Below, one piece after another: positions 45,634-57,762 of a stretch of DNA of 64,000 nt. Positions within the stretch are counted from its first letter, which is position 1; each line of letters opens with the position of its first letter. The position numbers and the translations under genes were made by a program. Source of the stretch: Rhizomys pruinosus (lineage: Eukaryota > Chordata > Mammalia > Rodentia > Spalacidae); NCBI GenBank assembly GCA_009823505.1, contig VZQC01011955.1:2231943-2295942 (forward strand). Direction: 5' to 3'. The notes under the pieces were generated by a model. The model saw only the letters and a program-made list of their open reading frames with translations. It was not told the origin of the DNA and searched no databases.

Positions 45634-46385
45634 CACAGTTGTTTTGCTGGTCTCACTGGCAAGTGCAGCTACCCTGTGGCTACCACTGCTTTTGCCATCC
45701 TTCAGAGACATGAGACACAGCTTTTCAACCTTCCAATATGGACTGAAGACTCATGTCTCTCCAAGAATCCTCCAAACCTTCAGTGCCAGATGGGAACTGC
45801 TGAGACATCCAGCTTCTGGACTGAACTACTACTGGGGTTTTGGCCTCTTCAGAGTATAGACTGCCATTGTTGGACTACCCAGGCTGTATCACGGAGACCA
45901 GTACAGGAAGATCAAGACAGGATTTGATGCTTACTGGACCTCATTTGGTGACCATGGGAAGGGAAAACCCCAGTGTGGAGCACAAGGGCAGGACTGATGG
46001 TGGTTTGGGCTTGCCAAGGAGGAGCCTTCAAACATGGCATCTTTCAGCCTAATAAAAACAATCATAAGCTGAAGATGCTAAAACCTATGATATATGTGGC
46101 ATGCATATGTGCATATTTTGGAGTGATGCATATTGGAGGGAATAACATTACACCACCACCAACACCAACAACAACAAAAGATTGAGTCAAAGAACTGACT
46201 GAAACAGTGAACTTCTGCATCGAGAATTTTGAGAGAGACTGAGAAAAAGATGAAAAACATGTTTGGGAGAATGTATGAGCTCTGGTGGGGTGGGGGGGCA
46301 GGGAGGGGGCACGGGTCTAGATTTGATTTGAAATTTTGTATGAAATGCACAAAGCTTCAATAAAAATTGGCTTTGAAAAGTAAAA
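45633..46385 (+). mobile_element. L1-type 3' end with upstream rodent repeat
   Basis: 46090-46385 matches the L1 3' UTR (ggagtgatgcatattggagg, actgaaacagtgaacttctg, atgagctctggtggggtggg, gggtctagatttg). 45633-46089 looks like a dispersed rodent repeat (gctgagacatccagcttctg, ctactgggg, cctaataaaaaca), family not assigned. Confidence 0.6.
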
Positions 46386-47125
46386 AGAAAGTCAGCCACA
46401 ACAGGAGGAAGACTTCAAGTCAGCTCCTAATTTGATACCCTACCCCATTTGCTAAGTGCTCACAGTGTTTTAAGAAACTGGGCAAAAGCATGTTTGGACG
46501 TAATTGTAGACTAAGCAGTAATTTCTGAGTGAGATACAGTTACAGGAAAGAGAAATTCTATTCGGGGAAATATTACAGATTAACTTCTGACTTCCTGATT
46601 CGGAGCCTGGGATATTGTTCTAGTGGGTGATCCTCCAGGGAGGGTGCTACCTTAAAAGCTTTTAGCTTGAGCCCTAGGGGAAACCCAAGCTGAAGAACCT
46701 GATTATTTGAATGGGCTGATAGAAGGTAGAAGGCGGCTTTGGAAAAGTTTAAGTGGATCTATTTTCTCATGTCCTGGATGGTTGGTGTTCTTTTCTTGGA
46801 AGAGCATGTGAGGTGGGATAAGAGCAAATGATTGTGTATCCATGTGTTTTGTTCTCGGCCACATCCAATGTAGAGGACCTCATTTAATCTTTACAACAGA
46901 GAGTGGGAGAGGTTAATTATCATTAGCCCATTTCACAGAGGAGTAAGCTGAGGCACAGAAAGTTGAATGATACATTCAAGATGCACTACAGTAAGTAGTA
47001 GAGCTAGAATTCGAACCCCTGCACCTGGCACGCTGTGTCCTTTATCCTAGCTTTGGATGCCTTCCTAAATGGGTCTGTTTGTGGTAGAAAAATGAAGTTG
47101 GGCTCACCATGAAACACAGTATAAT
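46386..47125. other. Low-copy intergenic stretch
   Basis: No recognised repeat. The word cattttacagaggagtaagc-type around 46930 resembles an old MIR core but is too short to claim. Confidence 0.4.
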
Positions 47126-47126
47126 A

Positions 47127-47560
47127 GTTTTCTGTGGCTGCTACCACAAACTGCCAGTGCCTTAAATGGCTTGGAAGAACACTTACTTGTTCTCCTATGG
47201 TTCTGGGGAACGGAACTCTAAAATGGGTCCACGGGGCTCTGCCTTCCTTCTAGAAGCTAGAATATAGGGGAATCTCGGACTTTGTCCTTTATCTGTGGTT
47301 CACAGCCTCCTTCCATCTTCAAAGCCACCAATGGCTAGATGAATCTTTCTCATCTGCATTATTCTGACACTCTCTTCCTTTTCCCCTTTATGTATAATAA
47401 TCCTTATGATTCCATTGGGCCCACATTGATAATCCAAGATAATTTCTTTTTAGGGTCCTTTATCTTGCAAAACCCCTTCTGCACAGATGATGGCCATCAC
47501 AAATTCCAAGGATTCAGGTTTGACATCTTTGGAAGGCTGTTATTCTGTCACTCCCAGCGG
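47127..47560 (+). mobile_element. Ancient eutherian interspersed repeat
   Basis: In order: agttttctgtggctgctacc, cacaaactgcc, ttctgggg, aatgggtcc, gggctctgccttccttctag, ccatcttcaaagcc, ccattgggcccacattgata and gacatctttggaaggctgtt. This is a well-known old mammalian repeat shared with human; I am not sure of its family name. Confidence 0.65.
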
Positions 47561-48162
47561 TCACACAGACACACAGTCAGGTGTCTAACAGTGGAAATAC
47601 AGTTAGGAAATTTCATGTTTGTGTGAGCATTACAGAGTACAGCACACAAACTAAGGCACCTAAAACAGGGGGAAGAGAATCTATGGAACCACCACTGTGC
47701 ATGCAGTCCATCATAGATGCATAAGTGTTTGCCCAAGGTAATTGAAAACATGGTGCAGACAGAAACTTGTATGCAAATATGTGGAAATGTCACAGTGAAA
47801 CCCATTAATCTGCACAATAATCATGTGTTAATAATTATTATAAAAATGCATGCAGTGTTGGGAAAAACAGCTTCATCAATAAAGTGCTTGCCTGAGCAAG
47901 CTTGAAGACTGGAGTTTGATATCCAGATTCCATGTAAAAAGCTGGAGATAGTATGTTTATAACACCAGTACTGAGGAAAGGAGACAGGTGGATCCCTGGG
48001 GCTTACTGGTCTAGCATAGACCCAGGTTTGACTCCTAGCATTCACATTATGTGGCTCTCAACTGCGTGTGACTGTAACTCAAGCCTCTTTGGGCTCTTGC
48101 GTTCATGTGCACAAACCCATACACAAACACACACATGCACATTATTAAAAATAAAATAAAAG

Positions 48163-48300
48163 CCGGGTGTGGTGGTGCATGCCTTTAATCCCAGGAGGCA
48201 GAGGCAGGCGGATCTCTGTGAGTTCAAGGCCAGCCTGGTCTATAGAGTGAGCTCCAGGCCAGCTGGAACTTAAGGGAGACCTTGTTTCAAAAATACCAAA
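48163..48300 (+). mobile_element. B1 SINE, internally shortened
   Basis: agccgggtgtggtggtgcat through gagaccttgtttcaaaaata. Confidence 0.88.
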
Positions 48301-48767
48301 AATAAAATAAAATAAAAATTTTAAAGTAGTCAAAGGATGTGAATAAATACCACCAAAGAAGACGTACAAATGGGAAATAAGCATTGGAAAGGCTCGTGTT
48401 CTCCTGCTGCCAGGGAGATGCTGAGCTCAGCTTCCGGGCAGCAGCACATCCTGCAGGACACTGAGATCATCAAGTGTGGGGCCACAGAAACACCCCTTCA
48501 CTGCCTGCAGCATTGAGGAACAGTAGCATATCATTCAATAATTACACTCATTTGTGATCATTTAAAGGAACTGAAAAGGTATGTTTGCACAAAAATCTGT
48601 TCCAAAATATTTATAAGAAAGCAGCTTTACATGTTGTGCCCAAAACTTGGGAGTAACAACATGTTCTTTGGAAGGTGACTGAGTTAATAAATTGTGGTTC
48701 ATCCAAACAATGGAATATTATTCAGACTAAAAAGAGCTATTCAGTCATAAAAAGGCAGAGACATTGA

Positions 48768-49065
48768 GGCTGGAAAGATGGCTCAGTGATTAAGATGGCT
48801 TGCTGGCTGGGTGTGGTTGGCGGACGCCTTTAATCCCAGCACTCGGGAGTCAGAGGCAGGCGGATCTTTGAGAGTTCAAGCCCAGCCTGGTCTACAGAGC
48901 AAGTTCCAGGCCAGCTGGGGCTACAGGGAGACCCTGTCTCAAAAAGGCAAAAAAAAAAAAAAAAGATTGCTTGCTGTTCTTGCGCAGGACCAGAGTTCTG
49001 GCCTCCTTGGCACTGTACACACGTGGCACATACATGCACATGTGTACATACACACAGTTTAAAAA
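48768..49065 (+). mobile_element. B2 interrupted by a B1
   Basis: The B2 start (ggctggaaagatggctcagtg, 48769) is broken after gattaagatggcttgct by a B1 (48806-48950). The B2 resumes with gattgcttgctgttcttgcg. The words agatggcttgct and agattgcttgct are the target-site duplication, one base different. Confidence 0.85.
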
Positions 49066-49299
49066 CAAAAGTAAATCTTTAAAAGACAAAACTAAAACTC
49101 AAATGGACTATTACTAAATCAGAGAAGCCACTCGGGAAGGCTACATGCTGCATGACTATTAAGACATTTTGAAGAAGGCAAAACTATAGAGACAGAAGTT
49201 TGATCATTGCCAGGGTTTGGGAGGGTCAGGAAGATCAGAGCAGAGGGACTTTTCAGGGCTTTGAAACTGTACCATAGGATGCTCTTGCGGCAGGCATGT

Positions 49300-49302
<3 letters not shown>

Positions 49303-49335
<33 letters not shown>
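49303..49335. repeat. Poly-T run ending at an N
   Basis: 33 T followed by N at 49336. The antisense young B2 (49337-49490) lacks its 3' end, so sequence is probably missing at the N. Confidence 0.9.
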
Positions 49336-49336
49336 N

Positions 49337-49490
49337 CAGAAGAGAGTCTCGGATTCCCCTGAAACTGGAGTTCTCCTGGAATTGGAGTTACAGACGGTTC
49401 TTAGCCACCATGTGGGTGCTGGGGATCGAACCCGGGTCCTCTGCAAGAGCGTCGGTGCTCTTAACCGCTAGGCTATCTCTCCAGTCCCGC
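49337..49490 (-). mobile_element. Young B2 SINE, cut by the assembly N
   Basis: cagaagagagtctcggattc through ggctatctctccagtccc, with the internal duplication. The words gcaggcatgtg on both sides (49290 and 49488) are its target-site duplication, so the insertion is real and only its tail is unresolved. Confidence 0.92.
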
Positions 49491-49785
49491 AGGCATGTGT
49501 TTTTAAATACCTCTCCAAGCATGGGGAATTGACCACATGAAGAGCCAGCTCCAAGGTGATTGACTTTGGGTGGCATGACGTGACAGCCGTGCTCTATTTT
49601 TATAATGAATTCACTTCCCCGTCTGCTGTGGGTTGCTACTAACAGAGAAACCTCGTGTGAGTAGTGGGGGCAGAGGGTATGTGGGAACTCTGCAGTGAAT
49701 ACAGAATTCCTGGAACAACTGAACTTTTTTTTTTTTTTAACTTTGCGGTGGACTTGAAACTGCTTTAAAAGATTATCTGTGGGGA

Positions 49786-50045
49786 CTGGAGAGATGTCTC
49801 AGTGGTTAAGAGCACTGAGCACTTAAAGAGGACCCAAAAGTTCAATTCCCAACATCCACATGGCGGCTAACAACTGTTTGTAACTCCAGTTCCAGGGGAT
49901 CCAATGCCTTCTTCTGACTTCCATGGGCATTGATTACATGACACAGCTGCACTTACATGCATGCAGTATTTTTATTGTACCCATAAAAATAATAAATAAA
50001 ATATTTTTTAAATCTATTGTTTAAAAAAAAATAAAATTAAATAAA
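49786..50045 (+). mobile_element. B2/B3-type SINE
   Basis: gggactggagagatgtctca with an A-rich, ataaa-rich tail. Confidence 0.85.
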
Positions 50046-50261
50046 TAATGCATCCAAAAAGCGATCCTGTTTACCTGCCCAGAGTATCGTGAAGGAGTTG
50101 CGACGGCTCCAGCACAGTGGAGGCCTTGGCGCCTGGCCTGGGCCCTGCTCCAGGGCACACGCATTGCCTCTTGCCTCTCATGGTGTTGGCTATTGAGTAT
50201 TCACTCAGCATCCTTCTCAAGATGATTCTCAGTCTGCTCTTGCTTAAAAGATGTGGTCCCG

Positions 50262-50490
50262 GGCTGGAGAGATGGCCTAATGGTTAAGAGCGCCACTGTT
50301 CTTGCAGAGGACCCGGGTTGGATCCCCAGCACCCACATGGGGCTGAGAACCGTCTTTAACTCCAGTTCCAGGGGAATCTGACACCCTCTTCTGACCTCCG
50401 CGGCATTGCACGACACGGGTGCACAAACCTGCTTGCAGACAGTACATTCATACACATACAAAATAAATTAAAAAAAAAAAAAGTGGTCCC
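50262..50490 (+). mobile_element. Young B2 SINE
   Basis: gggctggagagatggcctaa through cattcatacacatacaaa. gtggtccc before and after is a target-site duplication. No internal duplication. Confidence 0.92.
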
Positions 50491-51165
50491 AGGGACAGCT
50501 GAAAAGTAATGCTGACTGATTGACTTGGGGGAGGGAGCATGTAACTGCTCGACCTTCTTGCCTCTGGGTAGAACTACTGTATGGTCCACCGCAGGCTCCA
50601 GAGCTCCTTCTTGGGGCAGGGTAAGTGGCACAGCCTCTTCAGTCCATACCGGTGTAGAGCCCTTACCTTCCTCCTCTCCACTGGGTTTTCAGCACCCCGC
50701 CCCAGAGTTACTCCTGAGTCCCCACTCCCCACCCCAAGTAACTCACTTAGGGCCACCTCCCAGCCTCTGCTTCTAGGGATCTGCCTTAGGACAACCCCTG
50801 TGCACTGTTCCCATTTTCCCTGTGTACCCTGATACCCATTGCAGAGAACTAGATGGAATTCATCTTAGTAAGGACATAGAATCCATTGTCCACAGTATTG
50901 TTCAACACAAACAAAAGATCTTTATTTTTCCCCATTTGTCTTAAAGTCTGATACACTCACTTTTACATCTGAGACTGATTCCAAAGAATCACATCTTTTC
51001 TTCCCCAAATCTAATTTTCGCATTGAAAGGGTGACTTTGTGGGGAAAAAAAGGAGAAGTGAAAGTAGAATGGCTTTGGGGTGTGTGGGCAGTATAAGTTT
51101 GGGAACTGTGAGTTGTGTTCCCTTTGGGTGGGCCACAAATTTTTCAATAAATTCTGTTATTTTTT
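50491..51165. other. Low-copy intergenic stretch
   Basis: C-rich on the plus strand at 50690-50780. No splice-bounded exon is recognised and the open frames here have no protein-like features. Confidence 0.5.
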
Positions 51166-51171
51166 TTAATG

Positions 51172-51263
51172 AGTTCTCAGCCGCCATGTGGGTGCTGGGG
51201 ATCGAACCTGGGTCCTCTGCAAGAGCAGTCGGCACTCTTAACCGCTAGGCTATCTCTCCAGCC
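51172..51263 (-). mobile_element. 5' B2 fragment with target-site duplication
   Basis: Only the first about 90 bp of a B2 (antisense) are present. It is flanked by aaattctgttatt (51146 and 51265), so the element inserted as a 3'-shortened copy. Confidence 0.85.
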
Positions 51264-51280
51264 CTAAATTCTGTTATTAT

Positions 51281-51316
<36 letters not shown>

Positions 51317-51333
51317 ACACACACACGCACACA
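51281..51333. repeat. (CA)n microsatellite
   Basis: About 25 CA units with one TA and one CG interruption. Confidence 0.95.
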
Positions 51334-51617
51334 CTGTTATGTATATACACTCATATAACCCACTGTCTCTCTCTTTGGGAATCAACTGCACTAAGACTAG
51401 CCTGGAATTTCTCATGGAACTGCTGAAGAGCATTCTCTCGGTAGGGAAAGCCCCAGATTAGCTCAATTTTGGAGACTTGCTCTGGTGAATTTTTCCCTTA
51501 TACCCCTAGGGCCACTTACTAATTTGTCCTAAGCCTCAGCTTTCTCACCTGTAAAATGAGAATACTAATCCCTACTTTATGATGCTTTGAACATGAATGA
51601 CAAAGTAACATCAATAG

Positions 51618-52045
51618 GGCTGGAGAGATGGCTTAGTAGTTAAGAGCACATACTGCTCTTGCAGAGGACCTGAGGTGGTTTCCCAAAATCCACATCAGGC
51701 AGTTTATAACTGCCTTGAACTTTAGTTCCATAGGATCCAACATCCTCTTCTGGCTTCTAAAGTCTCCTACACTCATATGCATATACCCATATATACATTT
51801 ACACATAATTAAAACTCTTTTAGTAAAATTAAAAATAACAATAGCACTGATACCAAGTGTGCTTATTATTTCTATAACACTAAAAAGGGGGAAACAGTTT
51901 CAAATTGGCTGGTGGCACACACCTTTAATCCCAGCACTCGGGAGGCAAAGGCAGGTGGATCTCTGTGAAATTGAGGCCAGACTTGTCTACATAGCAAGTT
52001 CCATGACAGCTGGAGCTGTAGGAAGACCATGTTTCAAACAAATAA
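51618..52045 (+). mobile_element. B2 and B1 SINEs
   Basis: A B2 (51618-51800, diverged 3' end) and a B1 (51905-52045). Confidence 0.82.
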
Positions 52046-52204
52046 ACAAAAAAGTAGAAATCAAATTGGCTGATGGTATCCTTGACTCCAAGCCCGTTTC
52101 CTGTCCATCTACGACTTCCCTTTCTCTCACCATCTGGGACTCAGCAGACTTCTGCGGCTGGCTGATGTTCCTCTCCTTAAAGCTGTCTTAGTATAATCAT
52201 GAGT

Positions 52205-52550
52205 CTTGGTCCATTTTATGTTGCTATAACATAATGCCTGAGGTAGGGTAATTTAAAAAAAAAAACTATTTATGTGGCTCATTGTTCTGAAGCTTGGAAA
52301 TCCGAGAGCTTGGCAGTGGGCTTTGTCAAGGGCATTCTCAGGCCTCATTCCACGGTGGAAGGCAGAAGGGCAGGGTTAGAATGCATGAGTCTGAGGGGGC
52401 ACAGAGGCAAACTCACTTAAGGTGGCCAGTCAGAGTTATAACAGTGTTTTCTGGCTTAAATCACTTTCCTTCAGCTGCTTTGGACAAGTGGATTCATTTT
52501 CAGGGACATCTTAGGAGCAGAAACAGGTAGCTGTCTCTAGATAACCTTTC
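52205..52550 (+). mobile_element. Ancient interspersed repeat, family uncertain
   Basis: ggtccattttatgttgctat, aacataatgcctgaggtagg, ggtaattt and ccacggtggaaggcagaagg match an old mammalian dispersed repeat known from human too. Confidence 0.55.
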
Positions 52551-52829
52551 CCCCTCTCTCTTTCTCTTTTGAGATAGGTCTCTCTATGTAGCTCTGGCTT
52601 GCCTGGAACTATGTAGACAGTCTGGGCTCCAAATTACAGAGGTCTTCCTGCCTCTGCCTCTTGAGTGCTAGAACTGAAGGTGTAGACCACTATGTCCTGC
52701 TTTATCTTCTTTTTGTTTACTAATAGAATCACTGAGATTTAAACAAGCTTAGAGCTGCCTAATTGACAGCTACATTCCCAGCCTTTCTTGGATGTTTCCA
52801 TTGATAATGTTTTCTTTTTTTAATTTTTA

Positions 52830-53357
52830 AAAATTTTATGTGTATGAGTGTTATGCCTGCATGTATATAAGTGCACCCATGTCCTACAATGACCATGGAG
52901 GTCAGAAGAGGGCATTGGATCCCCTGGAACTGGAGTTAAGGAAGGCTGTTAGCTGTCATGTGGGTGCTGGGAACTAAACCTGAGTCCTCTGTAAGAATAG
53001 CTAGTGCTTTTGACCATTGAGCCATCTCTCTAACCCCAATAATGCCTCTTTAAAGACTCAGAGCACAAAAGAACAGTATGGTTCCAATCATGTAAAAAAA
53101 AATTAAAGACAGGCTGTGTCTATATTAGCCTGTTTTTTTTAACTTTATTTATTTTTGTATGTGTATGAATGTACTGTCTGCATGTAGGTTTGTGCACCCA
53201 TGTCGTGCAATGGTGCAGCAGTCAGAAGAGGGTGTCGGAATCCCCTGGAACTGGAGTTAAAGGTGGTTCTCAGCCACCATGTGGGTGCTGGGGATCGAAC
53301 CCAGGTCCTCTGCAAGAATGGTCGGCGCTCTTAACCTCTAGGCCATCTCTCCAGCCC
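52830..53357 (-). mobile_element. Two antisense B2 SINEs
   Basis: An older copy (52830-53037) and a younger copy (53135-53357). ctgtttttttt-type flanks bound the younger one. Confidence 0.88.
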
Positions 53358-53429
53358 CTAGTCTGTTTTTATTACTATAATTAAACACCTGAGGCTGGGT
53401 ATTTAGTTATTATTTAGTTCATTGGCTCC

Positions 53430-53840
53430 CCCCACCTCCGTTTTTTTGAAACAGGGTCTTCCTGTGCCCCCAGATGATTTGGAACTCATTATGTAGACCA
53501 GACTGGCCTCAATCTCACAGTGATCTGCTTGCCTCTGCCTCCCAAGTACTGGGATTACAGAGATTTGCCTGCCTCTGCCTCCCGTGTGTACACATCTTTA
53601 ATCCTAGCACTCAGGAGGCAGAGGCAGGGGGATCTCTGTGAGATTAAGGCAGCCTGGTCTACATAGTGAGCTCCAGGCTAGCTGTAGCTACAGGGAGACC
53701 CTGTCTCAAAAAGAAAAAAAGGATAAAGCCAGGAGTGATGGTACATGCCTATAATCCCAGTAGAGGCAGGAGGATTAGGAATTCAAGGTTATCCAGACCA
53801 GCCTGTGCTACATAAGGCTCTGTCTCAAAAACAATCCAAC
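53430..53840. mobile_element. B1 cluster
   Basis: An antisense B1 (about 53435-53590), a plus B1 (about 53582-53720) and a B1-like remnant (about 53728-53840). Confidence 0.8.
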
Positions 53841-54110
53841 AACCCCCTCCTCCAAAGAAACCTTGACCAAAAAATAGCTAACCAGGGTTTCACAGAGAAC
53901 CCCCGGACTCCATAAACACCATAGGGCGGTGTCTCACGACCTAAGAACCTCCTGATAGGCCTTACCAGTTAAAGGTTCCCTCACCTGGATCTGGCAAGAT
54001 GACCCAGTGGGTAAAGCCACTTGCTGCACAAGCCTGGACAACCTGAATTTATTCAGTCCTTGGGACCCACAATGGGGCAGGAGACAATGACTCCCTTAAG
54101 TTGTGCTCTG

Positions 54111-54111
<1 letters not shown>

Positions 54112-54151
<40 letters not shown>
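54112..54151. repeat. (CA)n microsatellite at a SINE tail
   Basis: About 19 CA units ending an old B2-related SINE (about 53990-54110). Confidence 0.92.
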
Positions 54152-54152
<1 letters not shown>

Positions 54153-54339
54153 AATAAATAAATGTAATTAAAAAATTAATGCCATACCATCTCATCCTTA
54201 CCACACTGAGAATCAAGTCTCTGATAAGTGAACCTTCGGGAGGATACATTGGAACCACATACAAATCACAGTGCAAGAAAACCAAACTCTGTTGTTCAGG
54301 GCACAGACTCCAGTGCCAAACTTATAAAGAGATGCAAAG

Positions 54340-54426
54340 AGGGGCTGAAGAGATGGCTCAGGTGCTAAGGTGCTTGCTGTGCAAACATAAAGATGTGCGT
54401 TCAATCCCCAGCACCCTATAAAGGGC

Positions 54427-54468
<42 letters not shown>
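54340..54468 (+). mobile_element. Old B2-related SINE ending in (CA)n
   Basis: ggggctgaagagatggctca through ccagcaccctataaagggcc, then about 18 CA units (54431-54466). Confidence 0.8.
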
Positions 54469-54470
<2 letters not shown>

Positions 54471-54899
54471 TATCTGTAATCCAAGCATGGGGGGTTGGTG
54501 ATAGGCAGATCCCCGGGGCCTGCTGGCCAGCCGGTCTAACCAAATTTACAAGTTCAGGTTTAGTAGGAGATGATATCTCAAAAAATAATTAAGAGGCCCA
54601 ACATCACCCCTGTGTCTCAACACGTACACATGTGCGCACACACAAACACATGAATGTATACACACACAGATACACAAAGACATAGAAGGAGGGAGATGGG
54701 AGAGGCAAGGAGAGAGAGAAAGGGGGGAACTGGATAGTGAGTAGCTTGGGTGATTATGCTTTATTATTTATTCAACCAGGCATACATTGTTTATATGATT
54801 ATTATTTTTGAGGCAGGGTCTGAACTTGAACTCATAATCCTCATACCTCACTTGGAGATAGAGGCATGCACCACTGTGCCCAATTTTTAAAATACTTAT

Positions 54900-55095
54900 T
54901 ATTTATATTTTAATTATTTTACATGTATGAGTGTATTGCCTGCATGAGTATACATGCATCCATGTTGTGCAATGCTCACAAAGGTGAGAAGAAGGCCTTG
55001 GGTCCCCTGGAACTGGAGTTATGGATGGTTGTTGGGTGCCATGTGGGTGCTGGGAAGCCAGTGTTCTTAACTGCTGGACCATCTCTAGCCCCCAC
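54900..55095 (-). mobile_element. B2-type SINE, old
   Basis: Antisense: acatgtatgagtgtattgcc through ctggaccatctctagccccc. Confidence 0.8.
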
Positions 55096-55534
55096 TAGGC
55101 CCAATTTACAAACAGAACTTGATGCTTTGTGTGTGCATGTATGAGTCCTTGTTATGTTTCATAAGACAAATAAATAAGCCTTCAGTGGAGGAGGCGTGAA
55201 ATAGCTTCTAGGGAAAAGGAGAATGTTCATGGACGGGCCTAAGGGCAGCATTAAGCTCGGTACATTGAGTTTCAGTAAAGAGGCCAATGTGGCTGGCTGA
55301 GGGATCCAGGGGACAGTCAGTGGTGACAGAGGAAGCTGGGAAGCCAGGTCACAGAGGCCCTAGGAACCACGGAGAACCATGACCTGGGCAGAAAAATGAT
55401 GTCCTGAAAAGTTTTAACATCTAAATATCTAATTCTGGAGCTGGATATATGGTTACAGATAGATAAAGGCAACTTCTGTCAAGTTTAATGCCTGAGTTAG
55501 ATCCTAAGGCTCTATATGGTAGGAGAAAACCAAC

Positions 55535-55800
55535 TCTTTTTTTTTAAGATGATTTTTTTTAATTTTATTTATTTTTGTATGTGTATGAATGTACTGTCTG
55601 CATGTAGGTTTGTGCACCCGTGTTGTGCAATGCTGGGAGGTCAGAAGAGGGTCTCAGATTCCCCTGGAACTAGAGTTCTCCTGGAATTGGAGTTACAGAC
55701 GGTTCTTAGCCACCATGTGGGTGCTGGGGATCGAACCTGGGTCCTCTGCAAGAGCAGTCAGTGCTAGGCTGTCTCTCCAGCCCTGAAAACCAACTCTTAA
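55535..55800 (-). mobile_element. Young B2 SINE inserted in an older SINE, with TSD
   Basis: Antisense young B2 with the internal duplication, flanked by gaaaaccaactctt at about 55524 and 55785. The host on both sides is an old B2-related element (ttctgtcaagtttaatgcct before, gttgtcccctgaccttcaca after). Confidence 0.9.
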
Positions 55801-55849
55801 AGTTGTCCCCTGACCTTCACATCTTCACATGCCCATTGTAACACGTGTT

Positions 55850-56175
55850 TTCTGTGTGTGTGTGTGTGTGTGTGTGCATGTATGTATGTGTGTATTTAAA
55901 AAAATAATGTGGTGGTGCTCACCTTTAATCCCAGCATTTCTGAGGCAAAGCCTGAAGTATCTTTGTGAGTTCAAGGCCATCTTGATCTGCACAGTGAGTT
56001 CCAGGACACTTGGGGCTATAAGGAGACCATGTCTCAAAAAACAGTAAACCTAGACCAGGCATGGTAACACATACCTTTAATCCCAGAACTTGGGAGGCAG
56101 AATCAGGTAGATCTCTGTGAATAGCAAGTGAGTTGTAGGCCAGCTGGTGCTACAGGGAGACTCTGTCTCAAAATG
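55850..56175 (+). mobile_element. TG microsatellite and two B1 SINEs
   Basis: A TG run (55854-55878), a B1 (about 55905-56045) and a B1 (about 56056-56175). Confidence 0.82.
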
Positions 56176-56199
56176 AATCAAAAACTTAAAATAAAAAGA

Positions 56200-56407
56200 C
56201 TTATTTATTTTTATTTGTATGAGTTTTGCCTGCATGTATGTATGTGTACCACTTGGATATCTGGTGCCCATAGAGGCCAAAAGACAGTGTTGGATCCCTG
56301 GAACTGGAGTTACAGTTATTAGCTGCCATATGGGTGCTGGGAACAGAACCCAGGTCCTCTGCAAGAACAGCCAGTGCTCTTAACTGTTGAGCCATCTCTT
56401 CAGCCCC
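56200..56407 (-). mobile_element. B2/B3-type SINE
   Basis: Antisense: ttatttgtatgagttttgcc through gagccatctcttcagcccc. Confidence 0.88.
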
Positions 56408-57017
56408 AATATATGTAATTTAAAAAATTGTTTTAAGTATGATTCTGAGGTAGAGCGCTCCGCTAGCATGCACAAGGCTTTAGGGCTACAAAAATAAACA
56501 AACACACACACACAGTCTGGCTGCTGCATGGAATTTGAAGATGGTAGTGAGGTAAACTATGAGAACATCTGGCTGTCAAGCAGTATAGCCAGGATTCAAA
56601 CCTAACTCAGTGTAACATGAAGGCATGTTAGCTGGGCTGAGGGTCAGCTCACAAGATTCTCTGCCTCTGCCATACACAGGCTTTTAAGACAGGAAAATAA
56701 GGGAGTTCAAGGTCAGCCTGAAAAGAAAACAAAATAAATACATGGTATAATAAGGCTAATATTTAGCTGCATTGTAAAGCCTCCAGCACTCAGGCAGAGG
56801 CAGGTGGATCTTTGTAAGACTGAGGCCAGCCTGGTCTATATAGCAAGTTGGGGAGAACTTGTCTCCAAATAAAAAGGCTTAAATGATGATAAAGACAGGT
56901 AGCTTGCTGTGCTTCCAAAGACCTTCTAAGGATTTCCTACCAACTGATAAGGATTTACTTACTTCAGTGATAGGCTGTACCCAGAGAGTGATCTCCAAGT
57001 GAAAGATTTCCCTAAGG

Positions 57018-57175
57018 CCGGGCGTGGTGGCGCACACCTTTAATCCTAGCACTTGGGAGGCAGAGGCAGGCAGATCTTTGTGAGTTCAAGGCCAGCCTGG
57101 TCTACAGAGTGAGTTCCAGGACAGCTGGGGCTACAGGGAGACCCTGTCTCAAAAAGACAAAAAAAAAAAAAGAAA
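57018..57175 (+). mobile_element. B1 SINE
   Basis: gccgggcgtggtggcgcaca through agaccctgtctcaaaaagac. Young, near full length. Confidence 0.93.
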
Positions 57176-57585
57176 AAAGAAAAAATGATTTTCCTGAGAC
57201 TTGAGTGCACAGAGCTTAGAGCAGGGACTTCCCAGGACCACCTGAAGCACAGAGGAGTGTCCAGGTGGATTTTTTTGGAGAACCTTCAGAACAGAAAGGG
57301 AAGAGTGAGTTAGGCTTCCAATATATAAACAAAATTGAAAGCCTGAAACCTAGACAAGTCAACACTCCATAAACAAGGAGGGGAAAAAAGGCATCTGAGG
57401 GAGGCAAGCAAAGCAAGTCTTCAGCACAGTGAAAAGGCATTTGAGATTCACATCAGAATACAGGCAAAAAGGGAAACCCACATGCCAGAGACACGAGGAA
57501 GGGTCAACATGGGAAAGGTGCAGGATAATTCCACACTAAGCTCTACCAACCCTGTGGGAGATTCCTACAGTGGGATTCCCCTGGG

Positions 57586-57762
57586 ATGGCCCAGGACACA
57601 GATCTTAGAGGAACAATTGAAGACATATTCAAAGAAATCAAAGAATATAAAGAACAAGTCAGAGAACTAAGGAGAGAGAATGAAAAACTCAAGAAAGACC
57701 TAGAGGGAGAGAATGACAAACACCTGAAGGATGTGGAAACACTGAAAAAGGAAACCAACTAG
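57586..57762 (+). pseudogene. L1 ORF1, nonsense-truncated
   Basis: The ATG at 57586 opens a frame rich in Glu, Lys and Leu in heptads, as in the N-terminal coiled coil of L1 ORF1 protein. It ends at TAG 57760-57762 after 58 codons, and a second in-frame TAG follows 15 bases later. Intact rodent ORF1 proteins are about 350 residues or more. The downstream ORF1 region runs to about 58615 with further breaks. Confidence 0.8.

Noticed and set aside
50101..50200. GC-richer patch considered as a possible first exon or promoter
   Set aside because: Too short, few CpG, no donor with a matching downstream exon. Not supported.
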